Shown here piece after piece: positions 1 to 10,275 of a stretch of 64,000 nucleotides of DNA. Position 1 is the stretch's first letter; each line of letters opens with the position of its first letter. Source of the DNA: Lysobacter alkalisoli (GTDB lineage: Bacteria > Pseudomonadota > Gammaproteobacteria > Xanthomonadales > Xanthomonadaceae); assembly GCF_006547045.1 (NCBI RefSeq), contig NZ_CP041242.1:1932001-1996000 (forward strand), in the 5' to 3' direction. The notes below the pieces were generated by a model that was not told the DNA's origin, ran no database searches, and saw nothing but the letters and a program-made list of their open reading frames with translations. The translations under genes were made by a program, and so were the position numbers.

Positions 1-440
1 CGACGATGCTCGCGCTCGATGCCGGCCTGCAGGCAGGCCGCGCGGTGCTGATCGCGCCGGCGGCGGATCCCGTCGATGCCAGCCTCCGCTTCGCGCGCAT
101 GATCGGACTGGCCCGGCATGCATGGCGTCGCATGCTGGCGCAGTTCGAAGCCCACCTCGGGATCCGCTTCGATGAGATGCAAGCCCATGCGGTAGTGCCA
201 CGACTGGCCACGCCCGCCCTGGTCGTCCACGATCTGCGCGACCGCGAGGTTCCCTGGGCCGAAGGTGAGCGCTATGCGCGCTATTGGTCAGACGCACGAT
301 TGTTGAGCACGGACGGATTGGGCCACCGCCGCATCCTCGACGATGCGGATGTGATCGCATCCGGCATCGCTTTCATCCAGGGACGAGTCGTCGGCGAGCG
401 CGTGGTGTCGTCGCCGGACCTGCCGTTCGGGTACGCCTGA
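1..440 (+). CDS. Alpha/beta hydrolase, C-terminal part (cut by window edge)
   Basis: The reading frame is open from the left edge to a TGA at 438-440, so the gene starts outside the window; the first ATG inside is at 6. The visible part is the end of an alpha/beta-hydrolase fold. The segment TPALVVHDLRDREVPW resembles the strand carrying the acid residue, and GLGHRRIL carries the probable catalytic histidine near the end. The nucleophile elbow (GxSxG) would lie upstream and is not visible, so neither substrate nor activity can be stated. It runs in the same direction as the TraB-family gene, 111 bases further on. Confidence 0.7.
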   Translation, partial: TMLALDAGLQAGRAVLIAPAADPVDASLRFARMIGLARHAWRRMLAQFEAHLGIRFDEMQAHAVVPRLATPALVVHDLRDREVPWAEGERYARYWSDARLLSTDGLGHRRILDDADVIASGIAFIQGRVVGERVVSSPDLPFGYA

Positions 441-551
441 GGGAGGTTCGATGGCCTGTTCAAAGACTTGAGCTGTCGGTCCGGGCTTGTCTCGCGCATC
501 ATGGTCCCCAGATCAGGGCATTCGGGCCCGCCACCATGAAGACCGCCGAGC

Positions 552-1766
552 ATGACCCAAACCAACCCTGCCACGCCGATCGACTGGCGCAGCCAACCGC
601 ATGAGATCGTCGAACGCGACGGTGTGCGCTATACCCTGCTCGGGACCGCCCATGTCTCGCAGGCCAGCGTCGAAGCGGTGCGGGATGCCATCGCCGGTGG
701 TGGCTTCGACGCGGTGGCGGTCGAACTCGATGCCCAGCGCCTGCAATCACTGAGCGATCCGGACGCGCTGGCGAAACTCGACTTGGTGCAGGTGATCCGC
801 AATGGCCGTGTCGCCCTGTTCGCCGCCAATCTCGCCCTGGCCGCCTACCAGCGCCGCCTGGCCGAGCAGCTCGGCATCGAGCCCGGGGCCGAACTCAAGC
901 GCGCGGTGCTCGATGCCCGCGAACGCGAGCTGCCGGTGCATCTGATCGACCGCGAGGTCGGGCTGACCTTCAAGCGCGCCTCGAAGAAACTCGGCTTCTT
1001 CGGCAAGGCCAAGCTGATGGCCGGGCTTGCGATCGGCCTGTTCGCCTCCGATGAAGTCGGTGAGGACGAAATCGAGAAGCTCAAGCAGGGCGACATGCTG
1101 GAGGCCAGCTTCAGCGAATTCGCCGGCGATAACCCGGCCCTGTACGAAACCGTGATCACCGAGCGCGACCGCTACATGGCCGCGCGCCTGCGCGAGACTG
1201 CTGGCGATGCGCGCGAAGTGCTGGCGGTGGTCGGCGCCGGGCATCTGGCTGGGCTTGCACGACACCTGGCCGAGGAGACAGCCGCCCCTGCCACGCTGCG
1301 CGAATCGCTCGAACACGTCCACGCCAAGCGCAGCATCCCGTGGTTCACGCTCGCCCTGCTGACGGTGATCCTGGCCGGCATCGGCGTCGGCTTCTGGCGC
1401 GGCGGCTTCGAAATGGGCGCCGGACTCATCGGACTGTGGGCGCTGTACACCGGCGGCCTCGCTGGACTGGGTTGCCTGCTCGCCGGCAGCCACCCGCTGA
1501 GCATCCTCACCGCGATCGTGGTGGCACCGTTCAAGCCGTTCCGCCTCAGCATCCCGACCGGCGCCTTCGCCGCATTGGTGGAAACCCACATGCGCAAGCC
1601 GGCCTACGGCGACTTCCTGTCGCTGCGCGACGACGCCCAGACCCTGCGCGGCTGGTACCGCAATCGCGTCACGCGGGTAGTGCTGACCTTCCTGTTGACC
1701 AACCTCGGCAGCAGCCTGGGAACGTGGCTGGCGGGCTTCAGGATTTTCGGCAAGCTGGCTGAATAA
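552..1766 (+). CDS. TraB/GumN-family membrane protein
   Basis: A 404-residue protein. The N-terminal half has the TraB-domain signature: GTAHVS near residues 32-37, an ELD motif near 58-60, and VVGAGHLAG before the membrane region. From about residue 260 there are three or four hydrophobic segments, consistent with an integral membrane C-terminus. The family includes the enterococcal pheromone-shutdown protein TraB and many bacterial homologues of unknown or metalloprotease-like activity, so a precise role is not claimed. A weak GAG ribosome-binding sequence precedes the ATG. It is convergent with the RND operon, and a long inverted repeat lies between them. Confidence 0.8.
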   Translation: MTQTNPATPIDWRSQPHEIVERDGVRYTLLGTAHVSQASVEAVRDAIAGGGFDAVAVELDAQRLQSLSDPDALAKLDLVQVIRNGRVALFAANLALAAYQRRLAEQLGIEPGAELKRAVLDARERELPVHLIDREVGLTFKRASKKLGFFGKAKLMAGLAIGLFASDEVGEDEIEKLKQGDMLEASFSEFAGDNPALYETVITERDRYMAARLRETAGDAREVLAVVGAGHLAGLARHLAEETAAPATLRESLEHVHAKRSIPWFTLALLTVILAGIGVGFWRGGFEMGAGLIGLWALYTGGLAGLGCLLAGSHPLSILTAIVVAPFKPFRLSIPTGAFAALVETHMRKPAYGDFLSLRDDAQTLRGWYRNRVTRVVLTFLLTNLGSSLGTWLAGFRIFGKLAE

Positions 1767-1882
1767 TGCCCTCGCTCCAGCTCCTCGACCCCAAATAGGA
1801 GGGGAGCTCAACAACGGTTCTTCTCCACCTCCAGCGAGAACGACTCCGGGTGGCTTTTCCCCGAGCGCCGGTCACCTGTCCA

Positions 1883-1988
1883 GAAGCCGGTGGCTCTGCC
1901 TTTGCGGGACCGTCCGCGACATGGATGTCGTGGAAGAGCTCCATGGATGGATTCACGCGTGTCCCGCAAAGGCAGAGCCACCGGCTTC
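1883..1988. repeat. Long inverted-repeat element, copy 1
   Basis: Perfect 28-base arms at 1883-1910 and 1961-1988 flank a 50-base core containing CATGGATG and CCATGGATGG. The core resembles that of the element at 36079-36178 (CATGGATG, GAGC and TCACG-like blocks in the same order), and the arms are related too. It sits between the convergent ends of the TraB-family gene and the second RND permease. It could act as a two-way terminator, although there is no U-tract. It looks like a dispersed extragenic palindrome rather than a gene. Confidence 0.75.
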
Positions 1989-2003
1989 CTCCTCAGCCAA
2001 GCC

Positions 2004-5000
2004 CTACTCCGCTGTCAGCGCCGCAACTGACGCCGCTGGCACGGCGCCCTCACTCTTTCCTCGCGCCCGCCGGATTATCCGCACCATTCCGTTGCGCAGG
2101 TCGTCGAGGATCGCGTAGATCGTCGGCAGGAACAGCAGGCTGACCACGGTCGAGAACGCCAGCCCGCCGGCTACCGCGCGTGCCATCGGCGAATACTCGG
2201 CGCCGCCCAGCACCACGGTGTCGCTGAGCGAAATCGGGATCATCGCCAGGATCGCGGTACCCATGGTCATCATGATCGGACGCAGGCGCTCGCGACTGCC
2301 CTCGACCAGCGCGTCGGTACGCGACAGGCCGCGCCGGCGCAGGTTGTTGATGTGCTCGACCATCACGATGCCGTTGTTCACCACCACGCCCATCAGCACC
2401 AGGATGCCGATGAAGGCCATGATGCTGAACGTGGTGCCGGTAATCCAGAACAGCCAGAACACGCCGAATACCGAGAACAGCACGCAACTCATGATCGCGG
2501 CCGGGAACAGCAGCGACTCGAACACCGCCGCCATCACCACGTAGATCATCACCAGCGCCAGCAGGGTGTTGAACATCATCTGCTTGGCGGCTTCGTCGTC
2601 ACGCTGGAAAGCGCTGCCATCGAACGAGTAGCTATAACCAGGCGGGAGCGCGACCGTGTTGAGGATGTCCTCCATCGCGCGGCGCGCATCGGGCGGTGTC
2701 GCCTCGCCGGCCAGGTTGGCGGCGATGGTCACCGTGGTCTGGCGGTTGGTTCGGCTGATCTGGTTGGCCGCCGGCACCACCTTCGCATCCACCATCGCCA
2801 GCAATGGCACCGATCGCCCGTCGGCGGCGCGGACCATGAAGCCGGCCAGGTCCTCGGTACCGAACTTCTCCGCTCCGGCGAAGCGCACCCATACCGGCAC
2901 CTCGGTCTGGCCGCGGCGGAACTCGCGCAACTGCGCACCGCGCAGGGCCAGGCCGACGAAGGTGGACACCTCCTCGACACTGAAGCCGAACGCGGCCGCA
3001 CGCTCGCGGTCGACTCTGACGATCAGTTCGCTGTTCCGGTCGCCACCATCGATCCGCACATCGCGCAACTCTTCGCGGCTGGCCAGGATCGGCACGATCT
3101 CCTCGGCCAGACCGGTCAACACCTGGGTCGAATCGCCGACCAGCTGCACCTGGATGCCCTGGTTGCCTCCGTCCCGATTGCCCTGGCCGCGGATGCCGAC
3201 CTTGACCCGTGCGGATTTCGGCAACTCCTTGCTGATCGAATCGGTCAGCGGGCGAATGTCCCCGACCGAATCGTCGAAGGTGATCATCGTGGCCGCGTTG
3301 CCCTGTTCGCTGTACCAGGAATAGATCTGCTTGATCTGCAGGCGCTCGCGATTGGCCTCCAGGTACTGTTCGACGCGCAGCACCTCATCCGAGATCTGTT
3401 CCTTGGTATAGCCGCCGTTCCACTGGTACCAGACCTGGGTTTCCTTGCCACCGCCGCCGCCGAACATGTCGAACTTGGTCATCGTCATCGGCACGACACT
3501 GACCGCGACGATCAGCAGGATGCCGAGCACGCTCCAGCCGCGGTGTCCCAGGGTCCAGCGCAGCACGCCGGCATAGCGACGTTGCAGGCGGGCGATCAGG
3601 CCCTTTTCGTTCATCACCGCGGGCGGGGTCTTCATTCGCGCCGACAGCATCGGGATCAGGCTTACCGCGACCAGCCATGAGGCCAGCAGCGACACCGAGA
3701 TGGTGATCGCGATCTGGGCCATGAAGATGCTGATGTTGTTGGTCTCGCCGAGCAGATTGGGCAGGAATACGATGCAGTGGCAGAGCGTGCCGGCCGACAG
3801 CGCGATGGCCACGTTGCGGGTACCGATGATTGACGCCTTCACCGGCTCGCCGGGCATGCGCTCACGCTCCTGGTAGATGCTTTCCACTACCACCACCGCA
3901 TTGTCGACCAGCATGCCTACCGCAAGCAGCAGCCCCATCAGGGTCAGCACGTTCAGGGTCACCCCGGCGAAGTGCATGAAGCCCAAGGTCATCACGAAGC
4001 AGATCGGGATCGCCAGCGTCACCATCAGCGTCGACGGCCAGTGGCGCAGGAAGAAGAACAGCACCGCGATCGACAGCAGCAGGCCAATCGCACCGGCCTC
4101 GGCCAGTTCGGTCAGCGAATCGGTGACTTCCTTGCCCTGGTCCTGGATCACCTTCAGATCGATGCCTGACAATTCAGGCGATCCACGGGCGTCCTCGACC
4201 GTTTCCATCACCAATCCCGATACCTCGACCAGGTTGGCATTGCGCTCCTTGTAGATGTCCAGACCGACCGCGGCGCGACCGTCGAGGCGACGCCCGTAAT
4301 CCATGCGCGCGGATTTCAGGCGCACGTCGGCGATGTCGGACAGGCGCAGGCCACGGTCATTGATGACCAGGTCGCGCAGTTGCGTCAGCGTGCTCAGTTC
4401 CCCGATCGGCTGCACCCGCAGGCGCAGGCCGGCGTCATCGATGGTGCCGGCCGAGACCGAAAAGTTGACCGTGCGCAAGGTGGTGTTGAGATCGTTGAGG
4501 TTGACGCCGTGCGCAGTCAGGCGCTCCGGATCGATCGCCACCTCGATTTCGTTCGGTGGCGCACCGCTGATCTCGACCCGGGCCACGCCGGGCACGCGCT
4601 CGATGCGCCGTTTCAACTCGCGGTCGATCAGGTCGTAGGCATCGGTAAGGTCGACATCGGCCGCCAGGCGGATGCGCAGGAAGGCCTCGTCGCTGGTCGA
4701 CCACTTGTGGACGAAGTAGCGCCTGAAGTCGTCCGGCAATTCGTCGCGGATCGCGTCGATACGTTCGCGCGCTTCCGAGGCGGTGATCGAGATGTCCTTG
4801 TTCCAGTCGGAGAACTCCATGAACAGATAGGCCCCTTGGGCCTGTGCGCCGCCACCCATGCGCTTGACGCCATTGAGGGTCGCCAATGCCTCCTCGACCG
4901 GCCGCAGCACGGTACGTTCGACTTCCTCCGGGGTCGAGCCTTCGTATGGCAGTTGCACGAACAGGAACGGCGCCGAGACGTCCGGCAACGCTTCCAGCGG

Positions 5001-5096
5001 CAGCCGTACCGATGCGATCAGGCCGATCGCGAACATCGACACGAACAGCATCACCGTGGAAACGGGACGCTTGAGGCTGAGCTCGGCGACGGTCAT
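2004..5096 (-). CDS. RND efflux permease (second of a pair)
   Basis: A 1030-residue inner-membrane proton-driven drug/amphiphile transporter of the AcrB type. It begins MTVAELSLKRPVSTVMLFVS, the usual cytoplasmic start plus TM1. TM4 carries GMLVDNAVVVVESI, a D-N version of the proton-relay pair rather than D-D. The ATG at 5096 was chosen because it overlaps the upstream permease stop as ATGA, indicating translational coupling; the longer open frame to 5354 lies inside the upstream gene. An adaptor followed by two RND subunits recalls MdtABC, where the permeases form mixed trimers. No TolC-like outer-membrane gene is adjacent. Confidence 0.9.
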   Translation of the reverse strand: MTVAELSLKRPVSTVMLFVSMFAIGLIASVRLPLEALPDVSAPFLFVQLPYEGSTPEEVERTVLRPVEEALATLNGVKRMGGGAQAQGAYLFMEFSDWNKDISITASEARERIDAIRDELPDDFRRYFVHKWSTSDEAFLRIRLAADVDLTDAYDLIDRELKRRIERVPGVARVEISGAPPNEIEVAIDPERLTAHGVNLNDLNTTLRTVNFSVSAGTIDDAGLRLRVQPIGELSTLTQLRDLVINDRGLRLSDIADVRLKSARMDYGRRLDGRAAVGLDIYKERNANLVEVSGLVMETVEDARGSPELSGIDLKVIQDQGKEVTDSLTELAEAGAIGLLLSIAVLFFFLRHWPSTLMVTLAIPICFVMTLGFMHFAGVTLNVLTLMGLLLAVGMLVDNAVVVVESIYQERERMPGEPVKASIIGTRNVAIALSAGTLCHCIVFLPNLLGETNNISIFMAQIAITISVSLLASWLVAVSLIPMLSARMKTPPAVMNEKGLIARLQRRYAGVLRWTLGHRGWSVLGILLIVAVSVVPMTMTKFDMFGGGGGKETQVWYQWNGGYTKEQISDEVLRVEQYLEANRERLQIKQIYSWYSEQGNAATMITFDDSVGDIRPLTDSISKELPKSARVKVGIRGQGNRDGGNQGIQVQLVGDSTQVLTGLAEEIVPILASREELRDVRIDGGDRNSELIVRVDRERAAAFGFSVEEVSTFVGLALRGAQLREFRRGQTEVPVWVRFAGAEKFGTEDLAGFMVRAADGRSVPLLAMVDAKVVPAANQISRTNRQTTVTIAANLAGEATPPDARRAMEDILNTVALPPGYSYSFDGSAFQRDDEAAKQMMFNTLLALVMIYVVMAAVFESLLFPAAIMSCVLFSVFGVFWLFWITGTTFSIMAFIGILVLMGVVVNNGIVMVEHINNLRRRGLSRTDALVEGSRERLRPIMMTMGTAILAMIPISLSDTVVLGGAEYSPMARAVAGGLAFSTVVSLLFLPTIYAILDDLRNGMVRIIRRARGKSEGAVPAASVAALTAE

Positions 5097-8000
5097 GCCG
5101 GCTGCTCCCCGGGTTGCGGCTGCTCCTGCGTATCGGCCGGGAGCGCTGCGCCGACGTGCAGACCGCGCGCACCACGCTCGCGGTAGTACGCATCGCCGCG
5201 ACGGTCGAGCAGGTCGTACACGACCGGGATCACCACCAGGGTCAGCAGGGTCGACACCACCAGGCCGCCGATCACCGTGATCGCCATCGGCGAACGCACT
5301 TCCGCTCCCTCGCCGAAGGCCAGCGCCAGCGGCAGGAAGCCGAACAACGTGCACAGCGTGGTCATCGTGATCGGGCGCAGTCGCGAGCGAGCGCCTTCCA
5401 CCAACGCCTCGCGCTTGGCCAGGCCGGCCTCGCGCAGCTGGTTGACCTTGTCGATCAGGATGATCGCGTTCTTGGTCACCAGGCCGACCAGCAGGATCAG
5501 GCCGATGAACACCACCACCGACACGGTATTGCCGGTCAGCAGCAGCGCCAGGACCGCACCGACCATCGCCAGCGGGATGGTGAACAGGATCACGAACGGA
5601 TGCAGCAGGGATTCGAATTGCGAAGCCATCACCAGGTAGACGAGGAAGATCGCCAATCCGAACGCGAACAGAAGTGAGGCCACCGACTCGGCCAACTCCT
5701 CGCCCTGGCCGCCGATGTGCAGGCGCACGCCGGGTGCAAGCGGATTCTCGGCCACCATCTGTCGCACTTCGGAGACCGCGGTACCGAGGTCGATGCCGCG
5801 CAGGTTGGCCGAAACCACCGCCACCCGGATCTGGTCGGCCCGGTGGATCTCGCTCGGACCGGTGGTCGCCGTCACTTCGGCCACCGACTCCAGAGGCACC
5901 GGCCGATTGCTGCCGGGATTGACGATCAGGCGGCGGATGTCCTCGACCGAGGCGCGATCCGATTCCTGCGCACGCACCAGCACGTCGATCTTGCGATCGC
6001 GGAAGCTGTAGCGGGTCGCGACCTCGCCGCGCACCTTGCGCACCACCGCGTCGGCGATCTCACGCGTGGTCAGGCCGAGCGCGCCGGCGCGCTCCTGATC
6101 GAAGCGGATCTGGATCTCCGGGAAGCCCTGCTCCACCGTCGATTTGACGTCGGCATAGTTCGGGTTGTTGCGCAGCAGTGCCGCCATCTTCCGGCCTGCC
6201 TCCTGCAGCACGTCGAGGTTCTCGCCGCGCAGCTCGATCTCGAGCGGAGTCGAGAAACTGAACAACTCGGGGCGACTGAAGTCGATCTGCGCGCCCGGAT
6301 GCGCCCGCATGGTCTCGCGCAGGCGCTCGGTCTCCTCGGCCTCGATCCGCTCGCTGCCACCGCCTTCCATGACGATACTGATCTTGCCGATGTTCTCGCC
6401 GCTCTCTGTCGGATTGGCGTCCAGCCGGGTTCCGCTGCCGGACACACCGAACATCGCCCGGACGCCGGGATCGGCGCTGTGCTTGCGCTGGATTTCCTGT
6501 ACCAGCGCGTCGGTGTCGCGCAGTGGAGTGCCCGGTGGCAGCTTCACCGTCATCTCGAAGCGGTCCTGGGCCAGTTGCGGGATCAGGTCGGTACCGAGTA
6601 TCGGCACGATGGCCAGCGCCCCGAAGAACGCCAGCGCAGCGACCGCCAGCACCTTGCCTGGCCGCTCCAGCGCGGCCGGGAGCAGCTTCAGGTAACCGCG
6701 TTCGGCGCCGGCGTACGGCGCCATCGCGATATCGCTGGCCTTGCGCATGACCGGCCCGATCACCACGACAACCCCACGCCAGACACGCACGAACACCCAG
6801 GCCAGGCCGAACAGCACGCCACGGATCGCCGCGCCGATCCCTCGCCCTGTCGCCGCGACAGGCTTTTGCAGCTTCGACTTCGGGTGCCAGCGCGGGTGCG
6901 GCGGCTCCTCCGGAAAGCCCATCGGCGCGCGGCCCTTCAGCGAACTCAGCATCGGGATCAGGGTCATCGACACCACCAGCGAGATGCCGATCGCCAGCGC
7001 TACGGTCAATGCCTGGTCGCGGAACAGCTGGCCGGCGATGCCTTCGACGAACACCAGCGGCAGGAATACCGCGATCGTGGTCAGGGTCGAAGCGACCACT
7101 GCCATGCTGACTTCGCGGGTACCGGCAATCGCGGCCTGCAGGATGCCCACCCCGCGCTCTCGCGCCTTGGCTATCGATTCCAGCACCACGATCGAATCGT
7201 CGACCACCAGTCCGGTCGCCAACGCCAGGCCGCCAAGCGACATCACGTTCAAGCTCAGATCCATCTGCCCCATGAAAAAGAACGTGGTGACGATCGAGAC
7301 CGGCAGCGACAGGCCAATCACGAACGTGCTCCAGCCGTCGCGCAGGAACAGGAAGATGACCAGGATCGCCAGCATGCCGCCGATCACCGCATCGACCTTG
7401 ACGTCGCTGATCGCGTTGCGGATGAACTGCGACTGGTCCTCGATCACGGTCAGCTCGAACTCGGGCGGCAGGTTCGACTCGATCCGTCGCAGCTGTGCCT
7501 GTACTTCATCGGCGGTCGACACCGTGTTGGCATCGCCTTCCTTGTAGATCGCCAGTTCGACGGCTTCTTTGCCCGCAAGGCGGATGATCGCTTCACGCTC
7601 CTTGTAGCCTTGGCGCACCGTGGCCACGTCGCGCAACCGCACCGGCATGCCGCCGGCAATCGCATTCTGGTTCGACGATGAAGCGCTCTGCACCGAAGCG
7701 GCGGCAGCCATCGCACTGGCATCGCCGCTGGCCGCGGCAACCCGCGCCATCTGCTCGGCGGCGCTGGCCGCGTCGCTGGAGCCTGTCCGTTGCGCGGCGA
7801 CCAGCATGTCGCGGATCTCCTCGACATTGGCGAACTGGTTGACGGTACGCACCAGGTAGCGCTGCGAACCCTCCTCCAGACGGCCGCCGGAGACGTTGAC
7901 GTTCTCTTGTTTGAGGCGGTTGATCACCGTCTCGATCGGCAGGTTGAGCTGAGCCAGTTTCTGTTGATCGATGTCGACCTGGATCTCGTCCTCCAGACCG

Positions 8001-8572
8001 CCACCGACCTTCACCGCGGCCACTCCGGCGACCGGTTCCAGCTTCTTCTTCAGATCATCGTCGGCGTAACGGCGCATCTCGGTGAGATGGCGGATCGTGT
8101 CGCCGTCCTGCTTCGCACTGAGCGCGATGCGCATGATCGGCTCGGTCGTGGGATTGAAGCGCAGCAACACCGGCTGCCTGACCTCCTGCGGCAACTGCAG
8201 GGACTCGATCTTGTCCCGCACCTCGAGCATGGCCTTGTCCATGTCGCTGCCCCACGCGAACTCGAGCACCACGTCGCTCTGCCCGGTGCGCGAGACGGAC
8301 TTCAGCTTGCGCAGTCCCTTGACCACGCCCACGGCCTCCTCGACCGGCTCTGTAACGAGAGTTTCGATCTCGCTCGGCGCGGCGCCGGTGTACTCGGTGC
8401 GTACGGTCAGGGTCGGGAAGCTCAGATCCGGCAACAGGTTGACCTTGAGGCTGCCGAGCGAGATCACGCCGAACAGCAACAGGCTGATTGTCACCATCGC
8501 GATCGTCACCCGTCGGCGGGTGGAGAATTCGACCAGGTTGAATCCGCGCGACTCCGTGGAAGCATTGTTCAT
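5093..8572 (-). CDS. RND efflux permease (first of a pair)
   Basis: A 1159-residue AcrB-type inner-membrane transporter, longer than the usual 1030-1050 residues. TM4 holds GLVVDDSIVVLESI with the standard D-D proton relay. Two insertions account for the extra length: an Ala/Ser/Met-rich stretch in the first periplasmic part (about residues 255-300) and an extra hydrophobic Arg/Val-rich segment between the two halves (about residues 575-630). An AAGG ribosome-binding sequence precedes the ATG. The adaptor gene ends 12 bases upstream and the second permease overlaps by 4 bases, so this is one operon. Confidence 0.9.
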   Translation of the reverse strand: MNNASTESRGFNLVEFSTRRRVTIAMVTISLLLFGVISLGSLKVNLLPDLSFPTLTVRTEYTGAAPSEIETLVTEPVEEAVGVVKGLRKLKSVSRTGQSDVVLEFAWGSDMDKAMLEVRDKIESLQLPQEVRQPVLLRFNPTTEPIMRIALSAKQDGDTIRHLTEMRRYADDDLKKKLEPVAGVAAVKVGGGLEDEIQVDIDQQKLAQLNLPIETVINRLKQENVNVSGGRLEEGSQRYLVRTVNQFANVEEIRDMLVAAQRTGSSDAASAAEQMARVAAASGDASAMAAAASVQSASSSNQNAIAGGMPVRLRDVATVRQGYKEREAIIRLAGKEAVELAIYKEGDANTVSTADEVQAQLRRIESNLPPEFELTVIEDQSQFIRNAISDVKVDAVIGGMLAILVIFLFLRDGWSTFVIGLSLPVSIVTTFFFMGQMDLSLNVMSLGGLALATGLVVDDSIVVLESIAKARERGVGILQAAIAGTREVSMAVVASTLTTIAVFLPLVFVEGIAGQLFRDQALTVALAIGISLVVSMTLIPMLSSLKGRAPMGFPEEPPHPRWHPKSKLQKPVAATGRGIGAAIRGVLFGLAWVFVRVWRGVVVVIGPVMRKASDIAMAPYAGAERGYLKLLPAALERPGKVLAVAALAFFGALAIVPILGTDLIPQLAQDRFEMTVKLPPGTPLRDTDALVQEIQRKHSADPGVRAMFGVSGSGTRLDANPTESGENIGKISIVMEGGGSERIEAEETERLRETMRAHPGAQIDFSRPELFSFSTPLEIELRGENLDVLQEAGRKMAALLRNNPNYADVKSTVEQGFPEIQIRFDQERAGALGLTTREIADAVVRKVRGEVATRYSFRDRKIDVLVRAQESDRASVEDIRRLIVNPGSNRPVPLESVAEVTATTGPSEIHRADQIRVAVVSANLRGIDLGTAVSEVRQMVAENPLAPGVRLHIGGQGEELAESVASLLFAFGLAIFLVYLVMASQFESLLHPFVILFTIPLAMVGAVLALLLTGNTVSVVVFIGLILLVGLVTKNAIILIDKVNQLREAGLAKREALVEGARSRLRPITMTTLCTLFGFLPLALAFGEGAEVRSPMAITVIGGLVVSTLLTLVVIPVVYDLLDRRGDAYYRERGARGLHVGAALPADTQEQPQPGEQPA

Positions 8573-8584
8573 CGCCGGGCCGCC

Positions 8585-9763
8585 TTATTGCCGCGTCGCA
8601 GTGTCGTCTTTGGAGTCATCCGCCGCCGAGGCGTCGGCTACCGCCTCCACCTCCCGCGCACCCGACCCGCCGACCACCTGCACCTGACTACCTTCGCGCA
8701 CGGCGCCCTTGCCGGCAGTCACCACCCGGTCGCCCAGTTCCACACCTTCGAGCACCTCGACCCACTCGCCGTCGACATAGCCCAGCCTGACCGCCACGCG
8801 CGCGGCCTTGCCGTCGCGCAGCACGAACAGCGCCGGATCGCCCTCGGCATCGACGATGGCATTGCGTGGCACCACCAGCGCGCTGGCCCGCTGGTCATGG
8901 TCGATGCGGATACGGCCGAACATGCCCGGCTGCAGCACACCTTGCCGCGGCGCACCCGGCTCCTGGTTGCTGCCGCCCTCGAAGGCGCAGATCACCCGGA
9001 ACGTGCCGCTGCCGGCGTCGACCACCGGAGCGACCCGGTCGACGGTGCCGATGAAGACCTGGCCAGGCAGTGCATCGACCTGCAGACGCACCGGCTGCCC
9101 CGGCCTGAGCGTGGCGAGCTCGCGCTCGGGCACGTTGAGGGTCGCTTCCAGCTTCGATACATCGACGATGCGCAGGATCGGGGTGTTGATCTGGACGAAA
9201 TTGCCGGGCTTGATCGAACGCGAAGCGACCACGCCCGAAATCGGCGCGGTCACGTTGGTATAGGACAACTCCAGGTTGGCCAGGCGGTTGGCCGCGCGCG
9301 CGTTCTCCAGGTCGTATTTGAGCTGGTCATGATCGCTGGCGCTGATCAGGTTCTCCGCAGCCAGCTTCTGCGCACGGGCAAAGCTGTTCTGCAACTTGGA
9401 CATCTGTGCGGCCGTCTGGGCCACCTGCAGGCGGGCGCGGTCGGCATCGAGCCTGACCAGTTGCTGGCCGGCGCGGACCTGGTCGCCCTCCTCCACCATC
9501 ACGTCCAGCGCCACGCCCGAGGTCTTGGCGATCACCTGCGATTCGGCCCGTGCCTCCAATGCGGCAGTGCCCGTGTAGCTGGCCGAAATCGATCGGTGGG
9601 TCGCCTCGACCACCTCGACCGGGACCGCATCGACTTTCTTCTCGTCACTGGCCTTGGCCTCGCCGTTGCCGCCCTTGCAGGCAGACAGGGCAAGCAGGCA
9701 GGCCAGGGTCAATACGACAGCCCGGGCGCCGGAGACGCTGGAAGAATGCAACTGGGAAGACAT
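8585..9763 (-). CDS. RND periplasmic adaptor (membrane fusion) lipoprotein
   Basis: A 392-residue lipoprotein that would link the RND permeases to an outer-membrane channel. A signal sequence ends in a lipobox (LLALSAC near residues 23-29). It is followed by the HlyD/AcrA-type order: a lipoyl half (VMVEEGDQVRAGQQL), a coiled-coil hairpin, the second lipoyl half (SYTNVTAPISGVVASR), and beta-barrel and membrane-proximal domains. The ATG at 9763 has an AGGA sequence upstream; the alternative at 9793 has no ribosome-binding sequence. It is the first gene of the leftward efflux operon. Confidence 0.88.
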   Translation of the reverse strand: MSSQLHSSSVSGARAVVLTLACLLALSACKGGNGEAKASDEKKVDAVPVEVVEATHRSISASYTGTAALEARAESQVIAKTSGVALDVMVEEGDQVRAGQQLVRLDADRARLQVAQTAAQMSKLQNSFARAQKLAAENLISASDHDQLKYDLENARAANRLANLELSYTNVTAPISGVVASRSIKPGNFVQINTPILRIVDVSKLEATLNVPERELATLRPGQPVRLQVDALPGQVFIGTVDRVAPVVDAGSGTFRVICAFEGGSNQEPGAPRQGVLQPGMFGRIRIDHDQRASALVVPRNAIVDAEGDPALFVLRDGKAARVAVRLGYVDGEWVEVLEGVELGDRVVTAGKGAVREGSQVQVVGGSGAREVEAVADASAADDSKDDTATRQ

Positions 9764-10275
9764 GTTCGGGGTCCTGGAAAGGTTGGAAGGCATTGGGGAG
9801 GCGCTGCAGACGGAGGTTTTCCGCGCATACCGGTGTTGTAGATATGTATATCACCAGTTCTCAATCAGGCATGCGCCGAAGGTCATGGTGACTCCAGCCA
9901 TCCCCACCGGTTGCCGGCACGGCGAGCCTGTCAATCCCTGATCACTGACCCGCCCTGGATCCCGTTGTTCCGGTATGCACACGGGCATCTCCAGGAAAAC
10001 CGGCCCGATCGCCAGCTCGACGTCAACGGCCACGACCATCGGAAGTGATGCAGGATGGCGTGGTCTGGTTGCGAATTGCATGTACCGCAAGTCGTACTTT
10101 CGATAAACGGCATACCAGGCAAGGCCGGCCGTCGGGCTGCGGCGCAAGACAAAACTAAACAGACCCGGGATCGCAGGCTATACTTGCGGACTTGTGCGTG
10201 GGTCGGGCGTCCAAGCCGGCACCAGGCCCGCCCGCCAGCCATTCCAGCCAGCCATTCGAGATTGCGGACATACAT
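9764..10275. other. Intergenic region between efflux operon and cytochrome genes
   Basis: About 510 bases between divergent transcription units. I see no convincing gene. Near the efflux side, GATATGTATATC at 9846-9857 is close to a palindrome, as expected of a TetR/MarR-type operator, but no regulator gene is adjacent. On the cytochrome side, TATACT at 10179-10184 would serve as a -10 box. Short open frames on both strands here have no ribosome-binding sequence and no recognisable domain. Confidence 0.4.
10179..10184 (+). promoter_or_regulatory. Possible -10 box for the cytochrome c genes
   Basis: TATACT lies 92 bases upstream of the first cytochrome ATG. No good -35 box is visible 16-18 bases upstream, so this is tentative. 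Confidence 0.3.

Noticed and set aside
9851-10275. Small open frames in the gap upstream of the cytochrome genes
   Set aside because: They overlap one another on both strands and have no ribosome-binding sequence, domain or repeat support.
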